Positions 8,738 through 15,931 of a stretch of 64,000 nucleotides of DNA are shown here, in pieces. This DNA comes from Sandaracinaceae bacterium. GTDB lineage: Bacteria; Myxococcota_A; Polyangia; Polyangiales; Sandaracinaceae. Location of the stretch: the NCBI GenBank assembly GCA_020633195.1, contig JACKEC010000020.1, positions 248,001 through 312,000 on the forward strand, given 5' to 3'. Under the pieces are notes generated by a model that did no database searches, was not told where the DNA came from, and was given only the letters and a program-made list of their open reading frames with translations. Made by a program: the position numbers and the translations under genes. Position 1 is the stretch's first letter. Each line of letters starts with the position of its first letter.

Positions 8738-8755
8738 CGCCCGATCTGTCGGGCG
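8738..8755. terminator. Short GC-rich hairpin downstream of the HAD gene
   Basis: The arms around GCCCGA and TCGGGC give a 7-base-pair stem with a TCTG loop. No T tract follows, so it would not be a classical intrinsic terminator. The 130-base gap before the glycoside hydrolase holds several other self-complementary GC tracts and no gene. Confidence 0.25.
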
Positions 8756-8832
8756 CGCCGGACGAACGCGGCCGAAGCGCGGCCGCTCGCGTGCCCCGCG
8801 CGTCGGGCATGGGCGTTGCTGTGCCGGGCGGC

Positions 8833-10194
8833 ATGCTTCGATCGTGCTTCGCCGCCGCGTTGGTTCTTCTCGTCACCGCCCCCGCCGCCGCCGACCTCGG
8901 GGACAACGGAATCGGCATCAACACCCACATCCCGGACGACTCGACCGCGGACATGGTGCGCGACCTCGGCGCCAACTGGATCCGCGTCGACGCGAACTGG
9001 TTCCAGCTGCAGCCCGCCGCCGACCGCTACGACTGGGCGGTCATGGACGAGGTCGTGGATCGCGCGAACGCGCGCGGCCTGCTCGTGTACATGACGCTCG
9101 CGTACACGCCCGCGTGGGTGCCGCGCGTGGCGGAGCGGCACCCGGACGGCAACGCGGGCAACGACGAGCCGACCACGAGCACCGAGTGGGTGGCCTTCGT
9201 GGAGGCCGCGGTCGCCCGCTACGCCGCGCGCGGGGTCACGCACTTCGGGATCTGGAACGAGCCGAACCTCGAGCAGTTCTGGGACGGCGACGCGAACGCC
9301 TACGTCGATCGCATCCTCGTGCCGGGCGCCGACGCGGTGCGCCGCACCTGCGCGAGCTGCCGCGTGCTCGGACCGGACCTCGCGCACGTCGGCGACTACG
9401 ACGTGTTCCTCGACCGCGTCCTCACGCGCGCGCTGGCGAGCTTCGACATCCTCGCGCACCACCTCTACAACGGCTGGCCGGAGACGGGGACGAGCATCTT
9501 CGACGGCGACCGCTTCCTCGAGGCGCTCGAGATGCGGCGCTCCTCGTTCACGCGCGCGAGCCTGCGCGAGGTGCTCGACCGCCGCGGCTGGACCGGCGAG
9601 GTCTGGATCACGGAGACCGGCTACCGCGCCAACCCCGCCGGCGACGCGGGCGAGGAGTCGAAGCAGGCCACGTACGTCACCCGCGTGATGGAGGAGCAGC
9701 TGCTGCGTCCGTGGTGGACCAACACCTTCTTCTACGAGGCGGTCGACTGCGTGCCGTTCCTCCCCACGTGCACGATCGACGGCTACGGGATCACCCGCGC
9801 CAACCACACGGGCGCGCGCACCTGGCCCGACGACTACCGCCGCAAGCCCGCCTACGACGCGATCCAGTCGTTCCTCGCGTCGCACCCCGAGCTGCCCGCG
9901 GACGCGCCGCCGATGATGGGCACGCCCGACGCGGGCGCTCCGAGCGCCGACGCGGGGACCACGCCGCCCGTCGACGCGGGCGCCCCGGGCGCCGACGCGG
10001 GGACCACGCCGTCGGTCGACGTCGACGCGGGAGCGAGCCCGCCGAGCGGTGACGCGGCCAGCGGTGGCGCGGACGCAGGCGATCCGGGCGGCGAGACCTC
10101 CGGAGGCTGCGCGGTCGGCGCGACCGACGCCTCGCCGCTCGCGTGGGCCGCGCTTTTCGCGCTCGCGTGGTGGGCTCGCCGGCGGCGTGGCTAG
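8833..10194 (+). CDS. Secreted clan-A glycoside hydrolase with MYXO-CTERM-like tail
   Basis: 453 residues. A Sec signal peptide (about residues 1-20) precedes a TIM-barrel glycosidase of the GH39/GH5 type. The acid/base is E143 in GIWNEPNLEQFW, and the probable nucleophile is E261 in VWITETGYR. A long Asp-Ala-Gly/Pro linker follows. The C-terminus has a Gly-Gly-Cys, a hydrophobic helix and a WWARRRRG basic end, the layout of the MYXO-CTERM sorting tail, so the enzyme is probably displayed on the outer surface. I start at the ATG directly before the signal peptide; earlier in-frame starts would spoil it. It overlaps the convergent HxpB-like gene by 4 bases (CTAG). Glycan unknown. Confidence 0.85.
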   Translation: MLRSCFAAALVLLVTAPAAADLGDNGIGINTHIPDDSTADMVRDLGANWIRVDANWFQLQPAADRYDWAVMDEVVDRANARGLLVYMTLAYTPAWVPRVAERHPDGNAGNDEPTTSTEWVAFVEAAVARYAARGVTHFGIWNEPNLEQFWDGDANAYVDRILVPGADAVRRTCASCRVLGPDLAHVGDYDVFLDRVLTRALASFDILAHHLYNGWPETGTSIFDGDRFLEALEMRRSSFTRASLREVLDRRGWTGEVWITETGYRANPAGDAGEESKQATYVTRVMEEQLLRPWWTNTFFYEAVDCVPFLPTCTIDGYGITRANHTGARTWPDDYRRKPAYDAIQSFLASHPELPADAPPMMGTPDAGAPSADAGTTPPVDAGAPGADAGTTPSVDVDAGASPPSGDAASGGADAGDPGGETSGGCAVGATDASPLAWAALFALAWWARRRRG

Positions 10195-10808
10195 AAGTCC
10201 ACGAGCGAGGCGAGCACCCGATCGGCGATCGCGAAGCGCGGGTCCGGCTTCTCGGGGACGGCGACGCAGCGCATGCGCGCGGCCTTCGCGGCGATCACGC
10301 CGTTGAGCGAGTCCTCGAACACGAGGCACGCGGTCGGGGGCACCCCGAGCGTCTCCGCGCAGCGCAGGAACACCGCCGGGTGCGGCTTGCCGTAGCGCTC
10401 GGTCTCGGCGGAGGTGACGACCTCGAAGGTGTCCGCGAGCCCGAGCCGCGCGAGCGTGGCGTCGATGATGCGCATCGGGGAGCTCGACGCGAGCGCGAGG
10501 CGCAAGCCGTCCTGTCGGCAGCGCGCGAGCGCGTGGTCGACCCCGGGCAGCGGCTCCCCGCGCTCGGAGACCAGGGCGATCAGCCGATCGACGATCCGCT
10601 CGACGATCCGCGCCTGCGGCGGATCGGTCCAGGGCGCCTCGGCGTGACGGACCGCCACCACCTCGTCGATGCGGAGCCCCGTCGTCTCCTCGCACTGCGC
10701 GTCGGTGAGGTGGAGGCCGACCGTCGCGAAGACCTCGATCTCGGCCGCGCGCCAGAGCGGCTCCGAGTCGATGAGGAGCCCGTCCATGTCGAAGATCGCC
10801 GCCTGCAT
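10191..10808 (-). CDS. hxpB: HxpB-like hexitol/sugar phosphatase (HAD family)
   Basis: 205 residues, matching E. coli HxpB (YniC) nearly end to end. Shared blocks include IFDMDGLLIDSEPLW (D7 nucleophile, D9), TGLRIDEVV, the ALASSSPM stretch, YGKPHPAVF, VFEDSLNGVIAAKAARMRC and the DPRFAIAD ending. The E. coli enzyme dephosphorylates sorbitol-6-phosphate, mannitol-1-phosphate and 2-deoxyglucose-6-phosphate. The protein is cytoplasmic and monocistronic. It meets the glycoside hydrolase at an overlapping CTAG. The family is very likely; substrate preference here is inferred. Confidence 0.85.
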   Translation of the reverse strand: MQAAIFDMDGLLIDSEPLWRAAEIEVFATVGLHLTDAQCEETTGLRIDEVVAVRHAEAPWTDPPQARIVERIVDRLIALVSERGEPLPGVDHALARCRQDGLRLALASSSPMRIIDATLARLGLADTFEVVTSAETERYGKPHPAVFLRCAETLGVPPTACLVFEDSLNGVIAAKAARMRCVAVPEKPDPRFAIADRVLASLVDF

Positions 10809-10829
10809 GCGCCCGAGCTTGCCACGAGC

Positions 10830-10835
10830 TATCAC
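10830..10835 (+). promoter_or_regulatory. Probable -10 hexamer (TATCAC) for the SDR-lysyl oxidase operon
   Basis: TATCAC ends 6 bases before the ATG at 10842; no ribosome binding site is visible. It is part of the near-leaderless pattern. Confidence 0.4.
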
Positions 10836-10841
10836 GGCCGC

Positions 10842-11669
10842 ATGGGCTGGTCGGGCAAGGTGGCGGTCATCACGGGGGCGGCGTCGGGGATCGGGCAGGC
10901 GCTGGCCGTCGACCTCGCGAAGCGGGGCGCCGACGTCGCGCTGTGCGACGTGAACGACGAGGGTCTCGCGGAGACCGTCTCGCGCGTGGAGCGGCTCGGC
11001 CGCCGCGTGATCTCCGGCCACGTGGACGTCTCCGACCGCGCCGCGGTCGAGGGCTTCCGCGATCGCGTGCTGTCCGAGCTCGGCCGGGCAGACGCGATCG
11101 TGAACAACGCGGGCGTGACGGTGAACCAGTCCGTCGTCGACCTCACCTACGAGGACTTCGAGTGGATCATGGGCATCAACTTCTGGGGCGTGGTGTACGG
11201 CACCAAGGCCTACCTCCCGCACCTGCTCGAGCGCGACAGCGGCTGGGTCGTCAACGTGTCGAGCGTGTTCGGGATCATCGGCTACCCCTACCAGTCGGCC
11301 TACAACGCCACGAAGTTCGCGGTCCGCGGGTTCACCGAGGCGCTGCGCCACGAGCTCGCGGAGACCGGCGTCACCTCGCTCTGCGTCCACCCGGGCGGCA
11401 TCAAGACGAACATCGTGCGCTCGAGCCGCTTCCGCGCCGCGCCCGGCGGCGTCGACAAGGAGACGGCGGTGAAGCGCTTCGACACGCAGGCCGCCCGCAC
11501 GACCGCGGAGGGCGCCGCGAAGATCATCGCGGACGCGATGGACGCCAAGAAGGATCGCGTGCTCGTCGGCCCGGACGCCTACGCGATCGACGCCGTCCAG
11601 CGCGCCGCGCCCGTCGGGTACGGGAAGCTCCTCGCGATCGTCGAGAAGCGCGCGCGCGGCGAGGGGTGA
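10842..11669 (+). CDS. Short-chain dehydrogenase/reductase
   Basis: 275 residues of a classical SDR. Visible motifs are TGAASGIGQ for the cofactor, the acidic CDVND after strand 2 (suggesting NAD), NNAGV, the catalytic serine in NVSSVFG and YNATK. The PGGIKTNI segment after strand 6 is also typical. Similar proteins in actinobacteria and myxobacteria are annotated as broad ketoreductases or alcohol dehydrogenases. The substrate is not predictable. Its TGA shares one base with the ATG of the following lysyl-oxidase lipoprotein gene, so the two are translationally coupled, although no functional link is obvious. Confidence 0.9.
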   Translation: MGWSGKVAVITGAASGIGQALAVDLAKRGADVALCDVNDEGLAETVSRVERLGRRVISGHVDVSDRAAVEGFRDRVLSELGRADAIVNNAGVTVNQSVVDLTYEDFEWIMGINFWGVVYGTKAYLPHLLERDSGWVVNVSSVFGIIGYPYQSAYNATKFAVRGFTEALRHELAETGVTSLCVHPGGIKTNIVRSSRFRAAPGGVDKETAVKRFDTQAARTTAEGAAKIIADAMDAKKDRVLVGPDAYAIDAVQRAAPVGYGKLLAIVEKRARGEG

Positions 11670-12955
11670 TGAGGGCGCCGCTCGCGTTGGCGCTCGGGCT
11701 CGTCGTCGTCGGCTGTGGCGAGCCGGCGCCGCTCGACGCCGGCGCCGACGCGGGCGGGATGGACGCGGCCGCGATCGACGCGGGCGCCGAGGACGCAGGG
11801 CTGGTCGACGCGGGGCTCGACGACGCGGGGCTCGTCGACGCGGGCCCCCAGGACGCGTCGGTCTGGGTCGGCCCGGGCTGCGACCCGGTCCACGGGATCG
11901 AGTGCGACGGCGACTGGACCGGCCGCTGCGACCCCGCCTGCGCGGCGACCGAGTGCTGCAGCCCTCAGTACGGCGAGTTCACCTGCGTCGCGCGCGACGC
12001 AGACGGCGCGTGCCCGGCCGCCGACATCTGGTTCGACGCGTCGCGCATCACGGGTCGCTACGACTTCGGCTGGCGCGAGTTCGAGAGCGCGGACTGCGCG
12101 ATCGCCGAGTCCTGCGTCGACGGAACGGGCTGGCGTCGGCTGCTGCGGTTCGCGACGTGGACGCCGAACACGGGGACGGCCGACCTCTACCTCGGCAACC
12201 CCGCCGAGATGCCGGAGCTGTTCACGTTCTCCCCCTGTCACGACCACTTCCACTTCGACACCTACGCGCGCTTCGAGCTCCGCGACCTCGACGGCGCCGT
12301 CGTGGCGCCCGGCCACAAGCAGGCGACCTGCCTCCTCGACACCGTGACCTACCCCGACGCCGACATCCGCGGCGCGCTCTACACCTGCGACAACCAGGGC
12401 ATCCAGCGCGGCTGGCAGGACGTCTACTACGAGACCCTCGACTGCCAGTGGGTCGACGTCACCGACGTGCCACCGGGCGACTACGTCCTGCACGTCGAGA
12501 TCAACTACGAGGGGATGCTCCTCGAGAGCGACTACACGAACAACGTCGCGGACGTCCCGATCACCGTGCGCCCCGACGACGTCACCTCGCCGTGCCCGCC
12601 GAGCATCCGCAACGGCTCCAACCGCAACTGCGGCCTGCGCCGCGAGGGGACCTTCACCTGCACGCCCGGCGCGCGGATCGAGGTGGGCTGCTCGGCGCTC
12701 TGCGGCCTCGGCGAGTGCACCGGGGACGCGTTCCTGCGGGTCTGCGACCCCGCCCGCGACCCGGGCTGCGACACGGCCTTCGCGCTCGCGAGCAACGACA
12801 ACAGCTATTGCGACATGGAGCTGTGCGGCCTCGGCGGCGACTGCTGCCCGCGCGCCGAGCTCGACTGCCCGGCGAGCGGTGAGATCGTCGTGTTCACGGG
12901 CTCGTACTACCCGACCTCGCCCCACACCTGCGACCTCGCAGTGTCGCCGCTCTAA
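11669..12955 (+). CDS. Lysyl oxidase family lipoprotein
   Basis: 428 residues. A type II signal peptide ends in VVVGC (Cys16). An Asp-Ala-Gly repeat linker follows (about residues 23-63), then a cysteine-rich segment. Residues about 150-300 match the lysyl oxidase catalytic domain. The copper histidines are H191, H193 and H195 in CHDHFHFD. K217 in GHKQATCLLDT and Y253 in DVYYETLDCQW sit where the LTQ-cofactor lysine and tyrosine lie in human LOX, and the VDVTDVPPGDYVLHVEIN block is strikingly LOX-like. The product should oxidise primary amines, perhaps lysines of surface proteins, giving aldehydes and peroxide. A second cysteine-rich region ends the protein. It overlaps the upstream SDR by one base. 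Confidence 0.88.
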   Translation: MRAPLALALGLVVVGCGEPAPLDAGADAGGMDAAAIDAGAEDAGLVDAGLDDAGLVDAGPQDASVWVGPGCDPVHGIECDGDWTGRCDPACAATECCSPQYGEFTCVARDADGACPAADIWFDASRITGRYDFGWREFESADCAIAESCVDGTGWRRLLRFATWTPNTGTADLYLGNPAEMPELFTFSPCHDHFHFDTYARFELRDLDGAVVAPGHKQATCLLDTVTYPDADIRGALYTCDNQGIQRGWQDVYYETLDCQWVDVTDVPPGDYVLHVEINYEGMLLESDYTNNVADVPITVRPDDVTSPCPPSIRNGSNRNCGLRREGTFTCTPGARIEVGCSALCGLGECTGDAFLRVCDPARDPGCDTAFALASNDNSYCDMELCGLGGDCCPRAELDCPASGEIVVFTGSYYPTSPHTCDLAVSPL

Positions 12956-13428
12956 CGCGCGAAGCGCTCCCAAGCCTCGGGCAGCGGGCCGCCGATGAGC
13001 CGCTCGGCGCCGCGGCGATCGAGGAGCACGAAGCGCAGCTCGCCCGTGTACGCGAGCGCGTCGGCCTGGTGCAGCTCGACGCTCACCCCGACGACCCGCG
13101 AGCCGGGCTTCGAGATGCGACCGCGCCCCACCACCTCGACGCCGGTGCGGATCGGGCTCCGCAACTTTCCTTGCATCTCCGCCGTGAAGCCGAACTTCTC
13201 GAGCAGCAGGATCACCGCCCACGCGCCGATCTCGTCGGCGAGCGTGGCGACGAGGCCGCCGTGCATGATCGACGGCGGCCCCTGCCAGCGCTCGGTGGGG
13301 AGGAAGCGCGTCACGACGTCGTCCTCCTCGCGGGTGAAGCGCAGGCGGAACCCCGCCGGGTGATCGGGGGCGCAGCCGAAGCAGGGCTGCCCGGGCCCGA
13401 AGAGGCTTCCGTCGTGGACCTCGCTCAT
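12952..13428 (-). CDS. PaaI/hotdog-fold thioesterase
   Basis: 158 residues. The hotdog thioesterase pattern is visible: CFGCAPDHPAGFRLRF at the N-terminus, then IMHGGLVATLADEIGAWAV, where the HGG loop and the following Asp/Glu helix form the active site, then GRISKPGSRVVGVSVEL. It should hydrolyse an acyl-CoA of unknown chain. I chose the ATG giving MSEVHDGS. A CATGCT hexamer 8 bases before it may be a weak -10. It overlaps the stop of the convergent lysyl-oxidase gene by 4 bases. Confidence 0.85.
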   Translation of the reverse strand: MSEVHDGSLFGPGQPCFGCAPDHPAGFRLRFTREEDDVVTRFLPTERWQGPPSIMHGGLVATLADEIGAWAVILLLEKFGFTAEMQGKLRSPIRTGVEVVGRGRISKPGSRVVGVSVELHQADALAYTGELRFVLLDRRGAERLIGGPLPEAWERFAR

Positions 13429-13453
13429 GGCGACGCAGCATGGCACGGGCTGG

Positions 13454-13459
13454 TAACCT
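13454..13459 (+). promoter_or_regulatory. Probable -10 hexamer (TAACCT) for the PhnD-like gene
   Basis: TAACCT lies 8 bases before the GTG at 13468. This supports that GTG over the later ATG as the start, and predicts a near-leaderless transcript. Confidence 0.45.
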
Positions 13460-13467
13460 CGCGCGCA

Positions 13468-14253
13468 GTGACGCTGACGTTCGCGATGGGGCCGGTCCAC
13501 CTCGACGCCGAGGGAGAGGAGCTGAGGCAGCGCTTCGGCGAGCGGCTCGGCGCCGCGATGGGATCGCGGGTCGACGTCTTCGCGACGCGCTCGTACGCCG
13601 AGCTCGCCTCGATGATGAGCCGCGGGGACGCGCACCTCGGCTGGATGCCGCCGGCCGTGTTCGTGCGCGCCGAGTCGGGCGCGGGGCTGCGGCTGCTCTC
13701 CGCGATCGAGCGCTCGCTCGGCGACGGCTACCGCGGGGTGCTCTTCGTCCCCACCGACTCGCCGATCCAGGAGCTCGCCGACCTGCGCGGCAAGCGCATG
13801 GCCTGGGTCGATCGCGACTCGAGCGCCGGCTACCTCTTCGTGCGCCTCGCCCTGCGCGAGGCGGGCCTCGAGCCGAGCGGGCTCTTCCACGACGAGCGCT
13901 TCGAAGGGAGCCACGGCGGGGTCGTGCGGGCGGTCCTCCGGGGCGACGCGGACGCGGGCGCCACGCACGCGCAGACCCGACCCGGCAGCGACGAGATCGT
14001 CCTCGCGGGCTGGCACCCCTACGCCGGCGCCGAGGGCATGCGCGCGGTGCTCGTCAGCGTGCCGATCCCCCCGGACGTGATCTGCGCCTCGCGCGCGCTC
14101 GACCCCGACCGCCTCGACGAGGCGCGCGAGGCCCTCCTGCACCTGCATGAGAGCTCCGAGGACCCCGACCTGCTCGACGAGGTCTTCGGCGGCTCACGCC
14201 TCGTGACGGCGTCCCCGCTCGACTACGAGCCGGTCCGCCACGCGGTCCGTTGA
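13468..14253 (+). CDS. PhnD-like phosphate/phosphonate-type substrate-binding protein without signal peptide
   Basis: 261 residues. The PhnD-type type-II binding fold is recognisable: an opening strand, a YAELASMM helix with GWMPPAVFV, then RGVLFVPTDSPIQELADLRGKRMAWVD, SSAGYLFVRLALREAG and a HGGVVRAVLRGDADAGAT segment that in PhnD closes over the ligand. No signal peptide or lipobox precedes the domain with the GTG start, and upstream sequence is noncoding. No permease or ATPase gene is near. It may therefore be a cytoplasmic sensor-like binding protein or a molybdate/phosphate scavenger of unusual location. The family is well supported; the role is open. Confidence 0.8.
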   Translation: MTLTFAMGPVHLDAEGEELRQRFGERLGAAMGSRVDVFATRSYAELASMMSRGDAHLGWMPPAVFVRAESGAGLRLLSAIERSLGDGYRGVLFVPTDSPIQELADLRGKRMAWVDRDSSAGYLFVRLALREAGLEPSGLFHDERFEGSHGGVVRAVLRGDADAGATHAQTRPGSDEIVLAGWHPYAGAEGMRAVLVSVPIPPDVICASRALDPDRLDEAREALLHLHESSEDPDLLDEVFGGSRLVTASPLDYEPVRHAVR

Positions 14254-14260
14254 CGGGGCC

Positions 14261-15331
14261 CTAGCGGATTCGAACGCTGCGGGCGGCGTTGGTGAAGCGC
14301 GGGCCCCAGGTCCCGACGGCGCCCTCGCCGACGCTCGCCGTGATCAGGATCGGGGTGCCCTCGTGGAACACGAGCGCGGCGTACGCGACCACGCGCTGGC
14401 CGTCGGGCAGCTCGGCCGAGGCGAGGCGCTCGCAGCCGGGGAGCGCGCTCTCTTCGAGGTCGGCCTCGCGGGTGACCTCGTCGTCGGGCGCGGGGAGGAA
14501 CTGCGCGGCGAGCTGTGGGCACAGACCCATCACGCGATCCTCGGGGACCCGAGCCGGGAGCGGCGAGACGGTCAGGACGACCTGACCCGGGCTGGGCGGG
14601 AACGGGAGGCCCGGCTCGAGCATCACCAGGTTGGCGGTCGAGCGGTGGCTCAGCTCGAGGCCCTCCACGGGCCCGACGTCGATGCCGAGCGCCACCGCCG
14701 CGTCGAGCTCCGCCTCGCGGTCCCACTCGACGCTCGTGAGCGCCTCGCGGATCGTGCTGCGGTAGCCGCTGGCGCGATCCTGCTCGTAGGTCGCGATGAC
14801 CCCGAGGCCGCGGGTGCCGTCGTGGACGAGGAGCCACTGGCGCTCGAGGACCCCCTGCTGGGTCCGGATCTCGTCGCGGCCGATCCGACCGGCCTGGCCC
14901 TGCACCGTCAGCGCCGACTCCGCGGCGGGGGCCGGCGCGCGCGGATCACCGCCCGTGCGCAACGCCTCGAGGACCTCCTCGCCGCCCTCGACGACGGCGA
15001 CCGAGATCTGCACCCGCTCGGCCAGGGACAAGAACCCCGCGCCGAAGGGCATCGGCTGCGCGCCGGCGGGGGCGCGCATCGTCACGCCCGTCCCCGGGAC
15101 CGTCGAGGGCTCCCCGAGCTCGAGCGAGGCCATCATCCCGCGCAAGGCCGCGGCGTCGACGGGGCCGTCGCCGTCGTCGTCGTCGTCCTCCGGCTCCTCG
15201 TCGACGTAGGAGTCGTCGTCCTCGTCGTCGGCCGAGCGCGCGGCCGTGTTGGTTCGGGTGGAGGAGCCGCCGCAGGCCACGAGGAGGCCGCCGAGGGCGA
15301 GGAGGAGGAAGAAGTGGGTGGATCGATGCAT
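14261..15331 (-). CDS. Lipoprotein of unknown function
   Basis: 356 residues. A lipoprotein signal (MHRSTHFFLLLALGGLLVAC) is followed by a strongly acidic Asp/Glu linker (about residues 34-60), then a globular region rich in beta-strand with no family I recognise. Motif-like segments include GRIGRDEIRTQQGVLERQW and the C-terminal PILITASVGEGAVGTW. The general layout (a value, a tolerance-like term and a prediction of stress) resembles DUF1795/PsbP-like folds, but I cannot confirm this. I start at the ATG before the signal peptide. A TAACCC hexamer lies 10 bases upstream. Confidence 0.8.
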   Translation of the reverse strand: MHRSTHFFLLLALGGLLVACGGSSTRTNTAARSADDEDDDSYVDEEPEDDDDDGDGPVDAAALRGMMASLELGEPSTVPGTGVTMRAPAGAQPMPFGAGFLSLAERVQISVAVVEGGEEVLEALRTGGDPRAPAPAAESALTVQGQAGRIGRDEIRTQQGVLERQWLLVHDGTRGLGVIATYEQDRASGYRSTIREALTSVEWDREAELDAAVALGIDVGPVEGLELSHRSTANLVMLEPGLPFPPSPGQVVLTVSPLPARVPEDRVMGLCPQLAAQFLPAPDDEVTREADLEESALPGCERLASAELPDGQRVVAYAALVFHEGTPILITASVGEGAVGTWGPRFTNAARSVRIR

Positions 15332-15340
15332 CGAGCCCGC

Positions 15341-15354
15341 CGGGTTAGTGAACC
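15341..15354 (-). promoter_or_regulatory. Promoter-like motif shared with the lipoprotein gene at 63878
   Basis: On the minus strand this reads GGTTCACTAACCCG, ending 10 bases before the start codon. The same 14-base motif with one change (GGTTCGCTAACCCG) sits exactly 10 bases before the GTG of the beta-propeller lipoprotein gene at the right end of the window. TTGCCG lies 17 bases upstream of TAACCC and could be a -35. Confidence 0.4.
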
Positions 15355-15449
15355 TGGACGCCGCCGGCAACCTTTCGAAGGTCGATGTGATTCCCTCCGA
15401 GGTGCTGGCGGGGCCTCGGAGGGCGGCTCGCATCCCGCCTCCCGGAGGC

Positions 15450-15455
15450 TATCGT
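15450..15455 (+). promoter_or_regulatory. Probable -10 hexamer (TATCGT)
   Basis: TATCGT lies 8 bases before the ATG of the small membrane protein and fixes that start. No ribosome binding site lies between. Confidence 0.42.
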
Positions 15456-15463
15456 TGGCCCGA

Positions 15464-15931
15464 ATGGACGAGGTCGACGAGGCGGAGGCCGAGGCGAGAG
15501 GCGGCCTCGAGGGGGACCTCGAGGACGACCTCGAGGAGGGCCCCGAGGAGCCCCCGAGCCGCGCGCGGGCGTGGTTTCAGAAGCACCGCACGCGCCTCTC
15601 GCAGGTCGCCTTGGCCATCTTCCTGATCGCCGTCGCGATCGAGCTCGGGGGGGCCCTGCCCCGCGAGGTGAACGTCGCGTTCCGGTTCCCCGCGCACGCC
15701 GAGGTCGTCGAGGCGCGCATCGAGTACAGCCAGGAGAACGAGCGTGTGCGCGACGTCACCCTCCGCTGGCCGGAGGGGGCCCCGGCGCTCGTGCGAGACG
15801 ACGTCGAGCTCAGCCCGGGCGACTACGACGTTTCCGTGCTCCTCCTCGACGCGGAGGGCGCCACGCGAGCGCTCCGAGGCGCGGTGACCGCCCCCGCCGA
15901 CGGCGTCGTTCAGGTTAGACTCCGCGAGTGA
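15464..15931 (+). CDS. Small single-pass membrane protein, unknown function
   Basis: 155 residues. The N-terminal 38 residues are extremely acidic (Glu/Asp runs); a basic stretch (WFQKHRTRLSQ) then leads into one membrane helix (ALAIFLIAVAIELGGALP). The outer part of about 85 residues is predicted beta-sandwich, with a LSPGDYDVSVLLLDAEG segment like PEGA or carboxypeptidase-regulatory folds. It overlaps the FHA-sigma54 regulator start by 4 bases (GTGA), so the two products are probably made in fixed ratio and may work together, for example as membrane sensor and regulator. That link is inferred. Confidence 0.78.
   Translation: MDEVDEAEAEARGGLEGDLEDDLEEGPEEPPSRARAWFQKHRTRLSQVALAIFLIAVAIELGGALPREVNVAFRFPAHAEVVEARIEYSQENERVRDVTLRWPEGAPALVRDDVELSPGDYDVSVLLLDAEGATRALRGAVTAPADGVVQVRLRE
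15916..15921 (+). promoter_or_regulatory. Possible internal -10 hexamer (TAGACT) for the FHA regulator
   Basis: TAGACT ends 6 bases before the GTG start of the FHA-sigma54 gene, inside the end of the preceding gene. It could give a separate leaderless transcript besides the read-through one. Confidence 0.35.

Noticed and set aside
9925..10085. Repetitive DNA that might be taken for a CRISPR or minisatellite
   Set aside because: It is the coding sequence of the Asp-Ala-Gly linker in the glycoside hydrolase; unit lengths vary and there are no spacers.
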